From Mastacembelus armatus (Eukaryota > Chordata > Actinopteri > Synbranchiformes > Mastacembelidae): 64,000 bases of DNA. The stretch spans positions 14,768,605 through 14,832,604 of the forward strand of contig NC_046651.1 of the NCBI RefSeq assembly GCF_900324485.2, in the 5' to 3' direction. A model generated the notes under the pieces. That model ran no database searches. It had not been told where the DNA came from and saw only the letters and a program-made list of their open reading frames with translations. Position 1 is the stretch's first letter. Every line of letters begins with the position of its first letter. Shown here piece after piece: positions 1 through 11,500 of this stretch. Both the position numbers and the translations under genes were made by a program.

Positions 1-227
1 GCATGGTGGTGGGCATCGTGGCCGCCGCCGCCCTCTGCATTCTCATCCTCCTTTATGCCATGTATAAGTATCGCAACCGCGACGAAGGCTCCTACCATGT
101 GGACGAGAGCCGGAACTACATCAGCAACTCAGCCACACAACCCAACGGCAGTGCCAAGGACAAGCCGCTGGGCATCGCCAAAATCTCCAAGAACAAGAAG
201 AACAAAGACAAGGAGTACTACGTCTGA
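1..227 (+). CDS. nrxn1: Neurexin-1, last coding exon (3' end only)
   Basis: Neurexins are presynaptic adhesion receptors that bind neuroligins and LRRTMs across the synapse. The window opens inside the last coding exon; bases 1–2 finish a codon begun upstream. The 74 visible residues contain most of the single transmembrane helix ([20 protein letters not shown]), the juxtamembrane [15 protein letters not shown] segment (protein 4.1-binding region in the family), and a lysine-rich tail ending in EYYV, the class II PDZ ligand for CASK and Mint. The stop is TGA at 225–227. The tail is close to vertebrate neurexin-1; the middle ([15 protein letters not shown]) is the variable part. The fshr neighbour supports NRXN1 over NRXN2 or NRXN3. 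Which teleost duplicate (a or b) cannot be decided here. Confidence 0.95.
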   Translation, partial: MVVGIVAAAALCILILLYAMYKYRNRDEGSYHVDESRNYISNSATQPNGSAKDKPLGIAKISKNKKNKDKEYYV

Positions 228-444
228 GGTGGAAGATGTCCAACACACAAACATATACACATACGCCTTTATATATAATGGTATATGTACATAAATAGAT
301 ATATTCTCAAAAACAATACACACATGCACACTGACATAGACATGCTGATGTTAATGTTTACTCTCCAATAATCACACCTGCACACATGCTGACAAGCACA
401 AACATACACATTCAAGCACAAACTCACACTAACATATAAGCACA

Positions 445-505
445 AACACACACACATACATACATACATACATACATACATACATACATACATACTTACA
501 TACAA
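445..505. repeat. (ACAT)n / (CA)n microsatellite
   Basis: A CA run passes into about a dozen ACAT units with one interruption. It lies about 220 bp after the nrxn1 stop, so it is probably in the 3' UTR. Confidence 0.95.
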
Positions 506-2650
506 GCACCCAGACTGGCCTGAGGGCATGGACCCTTATTGTACAGTATTTACCAATGAGAAGAGCCTCTGACAGAGGCGTGTTTTATGAACATAAACAC
601 CATTCCAAATGATTTAGAAAGCACCAGTTCAATTCCCAGTTAAGAACCATTTTGGGGCCAGCCAGATAAAAAGACCAGTCGTTCCCCTGCCACAGTAGTA
701 CCTCTCCAGATGGACTCGCAGAGGTCAAGTAAAACTTTTAAGCAAAGAGCATGGCAGTGTGTTGAGCAAGAGACACAGCACAAGAACAAAGATGACGAAA
801 AAACACCAAGACAAGTGTCTACTCCGACCTTCTTGGCCTTCCTCCCTGTTAGCAGACGGGACCCAATGAAGCGCTGAGGATGCCGAAAAAACAAGCACAC
901 CAACAGTCCAAGTCTAATTCCCAGCAAGAGGACAGGAAATCAGGGTGTAGCCATAGTAACAATGAATTACGAGTGAATAGGATGAGGCAGGGCTGGTGCT
1001 GTTAATATAATGGATGGGCTGTGGTTGTTACTACAGAGCTGATGTTTTACTGCGCCCTGTAAATCACAAAGGTGGAATCAGCAGAAAACTGAGAGATATT
1101 TTCCTGGACAGGATACTTGAGACTTCAGATGCTACCTACAGACACCAGTCAAGCATGACTGAGGTGTCACACACATATATACAGCACACATGTCCACAGA
1201 AAAATATAAACAATGTACACATGCAGACATACACGTACCTGCAATGCTAAAGGCCCACCATATCTCCATAACTGACACTGAAGACTGTACGAGGAGACAA
1301 AGGAGATGAGTAAAAACGACAAAGACCATGATGATAATTGTTATGGCAATGATAATGATGAATATGAAGAACATTTGGGCAGTACAGACTCTTTGGGGGG
1401 GGGGGTCTTATTGCACGTGAATTATCTTACTCCGTGTGATTTATACCGCGTTGAAACTCCAGAGGTTACACCATGATGCACTACCATCATAAACTTACCA
1501 CTTTGGCTTGAAGTATTCCTAAATACGCACTTCAAATGTTTTTCAGTCTGTGGGGTTCAACAATGATTTAATCTCTGAAATGACTCAGTTTAAATCCTCA
1601 TTGACAAAGTGTGACCATCTCGAGTGTGCTGCATGCCTGGGTCTCTGAGGTGCGCTGTGGAGTGGTGGCGTGTCCCACTAAGTCCAGAGGTGGTACATTT
1701 GTTTGTGGGGACAAGACGAGGAGGAGGATGTTGCAGGTTGCAGTGTAACTGTGGATGTGTGCGCCCACCACAGGCCACATCCTGTTTTCTAGCCTGATGT
1801 CTTCTAGGCCACGCCCACTATACCTACTCTAACCAACCACCTTTTATAGCAAAAACCAGCCGAGGAAAAGAATCAAAAACAGAACAAAGTAAATGTTACC
1901 ATATGTTGCTAATAGATAGAAAAGTCAAGCTCATGATGCCATTGTCTGTATGACAGTTTGAGTTGCTTTGATTTCATTGACTCTCCCTTTTCTCTCTTTG
2001 TCTTTGCGTCCTTTTGCCTTGATGCTATTGGTTGACTGGTTTATCGATACTCATGACATGACCAATGTGGGACAAACAGATGAGTTTCCCATGGGCTATA
2101 GTATAATTATCCTTTCATTGACTTTTGCAGTGTCTGAGCCCGCTACAGCTCAAGAATTGTAGCCCCATGATATATCAATACAAACAGTGCCATGACATGA
2201 ACAAGCCCCTTCAGTTCTTCCAAGCAATGTAACCAACTAGGCAGATGCATGCAAAACCGACAAGGGTGAGAAAGGACATGAAAAGTACTCTGTGGGATTT
2301 CAAAGTATAATGTCAAAATTAACATATTCCCTTATTCTTGACATCTTTAACTGGCCTATTTGACCTCCTTTTCTTGCCTTGTTTTCTCTTGTTTAGTATG
2401 TTTCCCTATCTGTCCTCCCAGTTCCTCCGTATCTTATCGCTTTCTTTTCCCTCTGTCTCTTTTGTGTTGCCATCTGAAACAAGAGGGGTCTCAACCAATG
2501 AGATTCTACATCTAGGTGTTCATTAACCATGTTTATTTTCTATATGTACAATTTTTCTACAGTATTTACTTTTATTTTTATTGTTACGGTTCTTTGATGA
2601 ACATAAAGTGGAAATTTATTATGAAAAATAGTTTTGAAGATTAATGAGTA

Positions 2651-2656
2651 AATAAA
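2651..2656 (+). terminator. Candidate nrxn1 polyadenylation signal
   Basis: AATAAA hexamer in AT-rich sequence about 2.4 kb past the nrxn1 stop. Position and hexamer are the only evidence, and alternative sites are possible. Confidence 0.35.
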
Positions 2657-5173
2657 ATATTACCCAAGTGAGTCTGGAGTGAATTTGTGTGATGGTTTTT
2701 GGAATCTTTTTCTGTTTTGTCTTCTGAGATAGTGGACTGAATATTATTTCATTCTGAGACATCTTGGGTTTAATCAAGAAAATAACCACGAGTTATAACA
2801 AATAAATCATGCTGGTTGTTTCCCCTAGTTGTTTACAGTCTTCATGCTAAATTTAGTTAAATGTGGGAATATTCCTTTAACTTTCTGCTTCTAACAAATG
2901 ATATCCACATTACAGATTCTCTCGTATCTCTCCCATTCCCTCGTACCTCTCTTTTATCAAAGTAAGGAAAGCAGCGCCTTTTCTTACAAGTCCCGCTCGA
3001 TCTATCTGGGACAGTAGACACACATAAATACCTCCTCACATACACCAAGCAGGGCTTTGAAGTATGACTCAGAGCAGTGAACGGTGTAAGTCTCTGCAGA
3101 GTTGGTGTTTGCCGGATGAAAGATCCCTGAGCCTGCAAAGTTGTGCTTGCATCCTCAGGTGAGAGCAGCAACAGGGACCTGCTATTTCAATAAACACCTC
3201 CCAGGTCTCGCTATCTTGTTTTCTCACACTTTTCTCTCTTTCTTTTACTTTCTTTTAGTCTTTTGCTAAACAGTCTGCACTCAATAACTGCTTGTGTTAG
3301 GCTATAGCCATCTGCCTCTGTGCTGTCCTTGACCGCAGCCAGCTAGCAGAATGATAAAGACACAACCCTGCTATTTTTAAAGGGTAAGTAAGAAACTCCA
3401 GTGTTCACAAGTTCTAAATCCGTTACCTTGTGTCAACAAACATCTCAAACATCTGCAGAAATAACAATCCCATTGATATGCAAAAACAAAACTGTTGGGT
3501 GGAAACTAGTGATTGGACTTTACTAATTTTAGATCCTTCCTGCTAGTGGGGTAAAATAGCAGCTTTGGTCTCTGTGTCAGCCAAGGAAAGGGACTGGTGT
3601 CATTCAAGTAAAGCAAGTGACTTTGGCAGATTTCAGGCATCTGTCTTTGTTTTGTATTTCCATATCAGTCAATGCCAGGGCAAATTAATTACACCTTTCA
3701 GAAATGTTTCCCTCTATAGGTACAGCTATTCACAGGTGGAAAATGGTCGTTATGGTAAATCCAATACAATATGAATGCACTGTATAGCTAAAAACATTAA
3801 GTATGTGAAAACACCTCTGGTTCCTGGGAGTATCCAACTAAATTTGATCAAAATCCAAAATAACCTTGACCACGTAAATGGCATGCATTTGATGTTAATT
3901 ATACCAGTTAAACTTGTGTTTGGAAAGTTAAACAATTTCAAATGCATGTATTAATTGGCTTGCTGAACAAGGGGAGTGTCTATAGTTGTATTCTGCAGCA
4001 TTTAAACATAACTCTTCAATATTTTCCTCCACATTTCCCTGCACAGGTGCAGAACAGTCAGCTATAAATGAATCCATGAATTGATATCATGTATCAATAC
4101 ACACACAGATGCCATAACTCTTCCTCAGTCCTTCATCTTCACTCCTTTCTGCACCTGCATTTATCAGACTGTCTACCTTACTGACTTACTCGCTCCCTCT
4201 GTTTCTCTCTTTTCTTCTCTGAAAGCAAAACTATGGGAGAGTGTATGAGTATGTCTGCAAGTATGTGTGTGTGTGGTCATGTCAGGAGCTCAAGGCTGCG
4301 TTTTATTTCCTGCTTTGGAATAAATCACATAAAAGCTGTATTGCTCCACATGACGTTCCCACAGTACAAGACACACACTCAACTATTTATGAGTACAAGA
4401 GAGAGATAGTACATGTGGAGAGAAGAAGCTGATGATATATAAAGAAGAAAATGTGAAAAAAGGTTGTTACATAAGTGTGCATGTACACATAAATACAGAA
4501 AGGGTGTCCTTGCAAGCTGGCTTCTATGCCGCTTGCATTCAGCGAGTGCAGTAGAAAAGAATATTACGTCCATTGCTATCAAACTATGCTCATCATTCAG
4601 CACAAATATGGAACAGGAGACAAAACAGATTAACTCCTGTTCTCCATAATTATTTTTATTGTTAGCTTTTTGACATGATGTTGATGCTAAATAGGAGACA
4701 GACAGCCAGAAAATGTATCATACTGCTTGCTATCTGTATTACAGACCACCACTGAATTAAAATATTAGTAATATATAAATAATAAAACAAACTTTATAAA
4801 ATCTGTTTTCTGTCAAAACGCTTTGTAACCCCAAATATAATGTAGTACAAGGTTTTAAATATAAAACAAAAATATAAAAGAATAAAATACTAATGTTGGT
4901 TATGAAAAGAAATGATTTAGAAGTCTTATTTTCCTTTACCCTCAATTCATAAAATAAGTCAAAACAGAATTTATTTTATTCCTCTATTTATTTTCACCTG
5001 CTTGTCCAGTAATAAATTTCCACTGACTAAAATGTGTTTGCTTCTTTGTGGAAGAAATGTCAAGGGAGTTAACAAATGACTACAATATGTAATTCATGAA
5101 ACTGAAGAATGTTTTTATAATGACATTCTACCAAGATCTGTGTCTGTTGTGGTGATTTTGAAATACTCACACC

Positions 5174-5195
5174 CACACACACACACACACACACA
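5174..5195. repeat. (CA)n microsatellite upstream of fshr
   Basis: Uninterrupted CA dinucleotide run about 320 bp before the fshr start codon. Confidence 0.95.
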
Positions 5196-5516
5196 AAGCC
5201 CAGCAGAGACCTCCTACATCCTCATACACCCATAAAGCTTTTCACACACCCCCACCATTAACCACTGCATAGCAGAAAGCACTCAAGCACCTCACACTTT
5301 TTCAGTTTCCGACCTCGCAGTGACCCTGAGCGGATAGATGGACAAACCAGCAAAAACATTTTATATCAGATGTGAAGTGTAGGTTCTGATGAAAGGCTTG
5401 CATAAATGCAAACACGTGGGAGATAGAAAGGCTGGAAGACAGAGACAAAATCAGAGTGAGAAGGAGTTTGAAAGAAAACCTAAAATACAACAATCTGGAG
5501 TTAGCTGATTGCAATA

Positions 5517-8500
5517 ATGATGATTCTGATAATGTTGATGATTGTAATGTTTAAAACCACAGAAGCCTCAGCACCGGGTGCTGAGGTGAATAGTAAACTT
5601 GGGCTTGAGACCAACTTGGCCAACGTGCGTTTCTGCTACCAGCTAAGATCTGGAGTCACAGAGATTCCCTCCAACATCTCCAACAACACTAAATGCATGT
5701 GAGTACACACAAACACTCATAAGTTGACACTTAGATGCTACAGAATACTTTATCAAGCTGTTTGTGTAGTCTAAATAATACTTCTGTATTAGGTAAAATT
5801 GTTACAGTATCCCTCTAATAGGTCAGTTACAGACAGTACATTCCAAAGTAGTATTTCCCATTCACCATCTTAAATCTTTGTTGAGATCCAGGGCTTGCAT
5901 TGTTTAGAATTCAAAATCCCATTTTGTGTGCTTGCATGATCTTTTATACTTTCTTCTCTAATGCTTGCTCATCGCCTGCTGGCTGAATTCCACTGAATTT
6001 CTCAATGCTTGTATGCAGAACACTATTCATGTGTAGCCACAGCTTTCTCGTACAATGCTCATCGTACTGATGTCTAACATGTTGAGTGCATTTCCTTCCT
6101 GACAGAACATCAACAAAACAGATCTTTGGTGTATGCATTGTTTATATTCATGCCTACTAGCTTGCAGTCTTCTCATTTTCAGTGGATATGTTAGCACATT
6201 GTTACTTTGCACTCTTCATCATCAGATTAGTGTGAAACTGACAACAGAATATGTTTCACTTTGCCTGCATGCTTGTATGTGTTGTTTCTGTGTCGTGTTG
6301 TTGTGTGCATGATCTAACATGAATCACCCTAATACAGATGTAGCACCAAAACACCCGTGTATTCAATTTAGAAGAAGCTGAAGAAATTCTTTTAGTTAAG
6401 ACTGAAGCTTTAGAGGTGCTGGTAGGGTGCATTTAATTACCACTGGACAGAGCCAGACTAGCACTGTTCCCCAGTTTCTAGTCTTTATATTAAGTTATGT
6501 TGACAGGCTGCTGACTTTAGCTCCATGCATTCATGAGAGCAGCATCAATCTTCATATGTATCTCTTGGCAGGAAAGCAGATTTCCCAAAATGTATAATTT
6601 GTTGTTTCTCCTTTGAAAAACACCGTAGTATAGTTTCAACCTGCAGAGCTGTTGACTGAAGGCAGTGTTCAAGTTGTTTAAGTGTTTTTGACAAAGCTGT
6701 GGCACAGCTGGGTAAGGCAAGTGTGGGTGACTGCCACTTGGAGTAAACATTGACCTGTTGTTTTGGTCGTTGAAACATTTTGAAGGAATCTCAAGGCCAG
6801 AATGGGGAGGGGATGGGATGATGAGGGTCAGGACAACGACTGGGATTGCCTCAAAATTTTACACAAACATGCACCTACTCAAGAATAAAGTGCAGAAATG
6901 CATAATCCTACTTTTAAGAGCGCATTAACAAATACAGACAACACACACACACACATACTGTACATGCAGATGAGGACATACTTTGTGGCAGAAGTAGCAA
7001 CTATTCCCAAGACACATTCTGTGAACTCCCAGATGGCGATGTGTGTGTTCTCATCTGCTCTATTCTGCTCGAAGGTCAAGGCTCAGGAACACTGAGGATA
7101 TTTACAAGTATGCAGCAATGAATGACAATTTTGGACATGATCTACAACCAGATACAAAAAAAGCTTGGGATTTTATAGACATACTGTACACAAAACTGAA
7201 AAAAAGAAAAGAGAGTAACTAAATGATAATATACAGTGATGAAAGTGAAAATAATCAAGCCCACATCCCCTACACACAACAAATTTGACCTTTAATGATT
7301 TTCCACTAAAGAATCGTTTTCAGTAACTACAATGTTGTGTTACTAAAAGCTGATGTCAGTGGCTGTTTCTGCGCCAACAGAAAAGTAAAGCAGACACAGA
7401 TCAGAGTGATTCCCCAGGGTGCCCTCACCAGCCTCCTGCACCTCAGGAAACTGTAAGTGTGTGTCTCTCATTGATGTTTATTTCTTGATGTGGAACATAA
7501 TGAACTGAGCCGGTCAAAACACTCCAGATATGGATCCTCCAAACAGACAAGTCTGGAGAGGAGAGAAGTTTATTACACTGGTTGCATCTGTGAAGCTTCC
7601 TATGTATTTGGAATATTAATGGTAAACTGCATTTCCTTGCTGTACTTGTAGATATTGTCATGATGCTGTTGTAGGCTTTGAGATTCCCTTTTCTCTAGCC
7701 TTTAAAAGATCCGCTTTAAAGAGGCTACTTGCACTGGACCTAAGTGTGTGAGATTAGCAATAAGATGACAGATATCTTCTGTGCTGTTTCATATCCTGTA
7801 AAGCTCCTCTTCCTCTGTTTTTCACTACCTCCAATTTTAGCACCATATCAGAAAACGACATGCTGGAGAGTATCAGCGCATCTGCCTTTGCCAACCTCCT
7901 TCAGCTCACTGATATGTGAGTATACAGTTTTCTGCAAAGCCGTTGCATGTGATGTATTTTATCATCCTAATGTGTTTAGTCTCTGCTATGGAACAAGTAG
8001 AGTCTAAGAAAACTGATCACCAAAACAGTTTGAGACTAGGCTTGGCACAGTAATGGAGGCAAAATATGTCCAAAAAAGTGTGAATGAAGACTTGACACTT
8101 TGTGATATTTATGTCATATTCGTCTTTAAATATGTGTGTTTCTCCTAGCTTCATCTCTGAAAATGTTGCTTTGGAGAGTATTGGAGCTTTTGCTTTCTCC
8201 AATCTCCCTGAACTCACTGAGATGTAAGTATCACTGACAGTAATGGCAGTGGTTAGACCCTATAATTGTAAGACCAGTCATTTATAATAATGAGTACATT
8301 ATACTTTCAGAACCATAACCAAGTCAAAACACCTGAATTTCATCCATCCAGATGCATTCAGGAACATTGTGAAACTGCAGTATCTGTGAGTACTCACTGC
8401 AAGTGCAGTGGAGAGGAATAAGTTCTTCTTCTATTTGTGTTTTTCAGACTGATTGTGAGTCCAAAATGGGTCATGGGTGACAGGCCTCATTCTGTCAGCC

Positions 8501-11500
8501 CCCCACACGACCAGAGAGATTATTTTTTAATTAGCTTGGATCCTTTGGAAGAGAAATCAAGTGTCACACTTTATCCCAAATACATTTTTCAACAATATGA
8601 GTTAACATTTTAAAATCAATAAACAAAAACACCAAACAGGATTTTTTATCTTTTGAAGTAGTTTCAAAGTGAACATTTATAAGCAACAGTACAATGCTAA
8701 AACCACTCACTAGTTTCTGAGAAGTGGGACACATAAACAGACCATTCATTGAAATTATGCAATTAAATACAAGTAAATTAAAAATGACCACAAGAGGACT
8801 CTTTCAAACTTTACTTGAACATGACCATGTAATTTATTTAAAAAAGGCATCTTGGAGATTAAACACAACAAAGAATTATCCTTCACAACCTGAAATGAAG
8901 CCATTACGTTGCATGAAAATGGAAAAAGCTGACTATTATTATCAGTGACATTTGTAAAGGTAATGTTGAACCCTTCACAGATTTTGGGAACAAAGAGCTC
9001 TTTAAATGTTTTATCATTCCGCCACCTCTCTGATCCCTTCAGTTGTTAAATTTTTGTCTTGGTTAAATCAATGAATACTGCTTTGTTCTTTCTTTCACTG
9101 TGACTCACTGCACAGCGTGTCTGTTGTTCAGAGGTCGCAGTGTGACTGTAGTAACATTTGGTGGTTAATCTGCACATCACAGGACCATCTCCAACACCGG
9201 ACTGAAAATGTTTCCAGACTTATCCAAGATCCACTCCATGGCCAACAGCTTTCTGTTGTGAGTCTCAATAAAATATCCAAATGAGCTACAAATACATGCT
9301 CAGACACACACCCACACATCACTCTTCCCACATGCAACTGAATATATAGGCTATTGTATGAGCACGTAGTTAAATATGCCTGGAAGAAATCACACCATTA
9401 AAAGTATAGCATTACAGTTAAAACCTACGCTCACACAGATTGTCATAATATCAGGGATGCACATTTTTTCTTAGTTCCCAGGCTTTAAAAAAACCATCTT
9501 CAAAAATCTCAGCTTTAAAAGGGAAAGGGGCTTAAAAGAAATTGCATGTTCATATTTCACAGTTTTGTTTTTTTTTTATTTTCTCATCATTTGTTGCTTT
9601 TTGTGTGTTTGTGTTTGTGCTGCCTAGCGACTTGCAGGAGAACAGTCACATAGAGAGAGTCCCCTCCAATGCCTTCAGAGGCATCTGCACTAAAACGATC
9701 ACAGAGATGTAAGAGGTTCATCAGTTTTTATTAGGATTAGACACAGTAACTCCATTCTGCTACATATGCACAGAGGAATCTTTCCTGATATTCTCTCTGC
9801 ACTCTACTGAGCTCTGCTCTCTCCCATTGTTTCCCTTTTTGCACTTTACTAACACATGTAAATAATATTTTTGAAAACATTTAACTCAAATGTAAAAGTA
9901 CTGCTACTATTACTGCTAATACTGAGAAGGTATTAGCTGATTAACAGTGGTGGAAAGTAACCAAATACATTTGTACTCATAGAGTCACACTCATACTTTA
10001 CTTCTACTCCACAATATTTAAAATGCAAATATTGCTCTTGTTTGTTGCTGGTTTCCTTTACCAATTCATATTTTATATACAACCCATGGCAGCTTATAAA
10101 CCATGATGCTTTTTCACTACCCAAACTAATTTATATTCATTAACGTTAGCTCTAACTCAAGTGTTTCGACATTAAAATGCATCGGGAAAATGAATTCATA
10201 TTATAACAGTGACAGGGCAGCTCTGCTGAATAATGAGCACTTTCAGTTTTAAGACTATAAGAGCATTTTGCTGATAAATCTTAGTTTCCTTTAATCTGAG
10301 TCAAATTTTGAGTAGAGGACTTGCAGAACTACTTTTAAACTGTGGTATTATTTACTTAAAGAAAATGTTTGTTTTTGTCAAATGTTTGACATTTTGTCTG
10401 GATTAGAGTTAGATTACGAGACAAATGTCACTCGTCTTCCACCGGTACCAAATCCATCTAACAAATTGAGTTTACCTACAGCTTCACAGGTCCAGATTGT
10501 TAAAATTTGCTTGTGCTTGTCTAAAACCCTGTGTGCTTATACAGCTTTAGACACTGAGAACAAAAGAACTGCATTCACTAAAATTAGATTTATTTCAGAT
10601 AAGTTTACTGCTGGGAATGTTTGTGTTGGAGCCACATGACTGTAATTTGGCTTCTCTTTCTAATGACAGACGGCTCACCAGAAATGGCATCAAGGAGGTG
10701 GCAAGTGACGCCTTCAACGGCACGAAGATGCACAGATTGTGAGTCACAGACAGGGACACAATTACAAAGAGAAGATTTACAAAAATAAAAAAACAGCTCA
10801 CGTATTTCATTTCTGTCTCTTTTTCTTCCTCTTTCTTAGGTTCCTAAGAGGCAACCAACAGCTTACTCACATCCATCCCAATGCCTTTGTGGGTTCCAGT
10901 GAGTTGGTGGTACTGTAAGCATGACATCTAACAGTAACTCATGCCTACATGATTCACTTATTAAACTGAGGATGTAGGAGAAGCACAAAATGTGACATCT
11001 GTGGGGAGATTCAGAGAATAACATGCCAGGTTTAAGGTAAAAATAGACTGAGAGCAGGTGAAAGGATGTAAATTTACCTGAAGAGAGAGATTTTTTTTAC
11101 TTGTTTATTCTCCTAAAAAACAGACACCTATTTCCAGTGGAGTAGAAGTCAGAAAAAAATGTGTTTGTTTTTCTTTTGAGCTTTCACTTTGACCCAGCAA
11201 TCAGGTAGCAATCTAACCATAACTCCTTCCATGAATTTTCTGTTCAGGAATTTGGGGTTTCAAGTGTTATTCTTAGCAGAACTGGATTTTTCCTGACCTA
11301 GATATTTATGCATGACTTCTTCTAAACCCCCTGGAGTCTGTCTACTCTTCAGTGAATACATGTTTTAGTTACTGTAACATTATTTAGCTATATATCATGC
11401 AGGAGAGGCAGGGATAGCAGATATGGGACTTCTACACATTACTGTATGTACCTTCAAACACAAGAATTCTTTAATAATATTGTAGGAGATTATGACAAAA

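Larger units (their letters stand above)
228..5516. other. nrxn1 3' UTR and nrxn1–fshr intergenic region
   Basis: No convincing gene. The first part is presumably nrxn1 3' UTR; an AATAAA lies at 2651–2656 and other weaker AT-rich candidates follow. It holds an (ACAT)n/(CA)n microsatellite (about 445–505), a run of 11 G (1395–1405), a (CA)n run (5174–5195) and long AT-rich stretches (2520–2850, 4640–5000). All open frames here are below 105 codons, lack family resemblance and are treated as chance. Confidence 0.6.

Noticed and set aside
269-529. 86-codon minus-strand frame rich in Met-Tyr-Val-Cys
   Set aside because: Translation of the ACAT/CA microsatellite.
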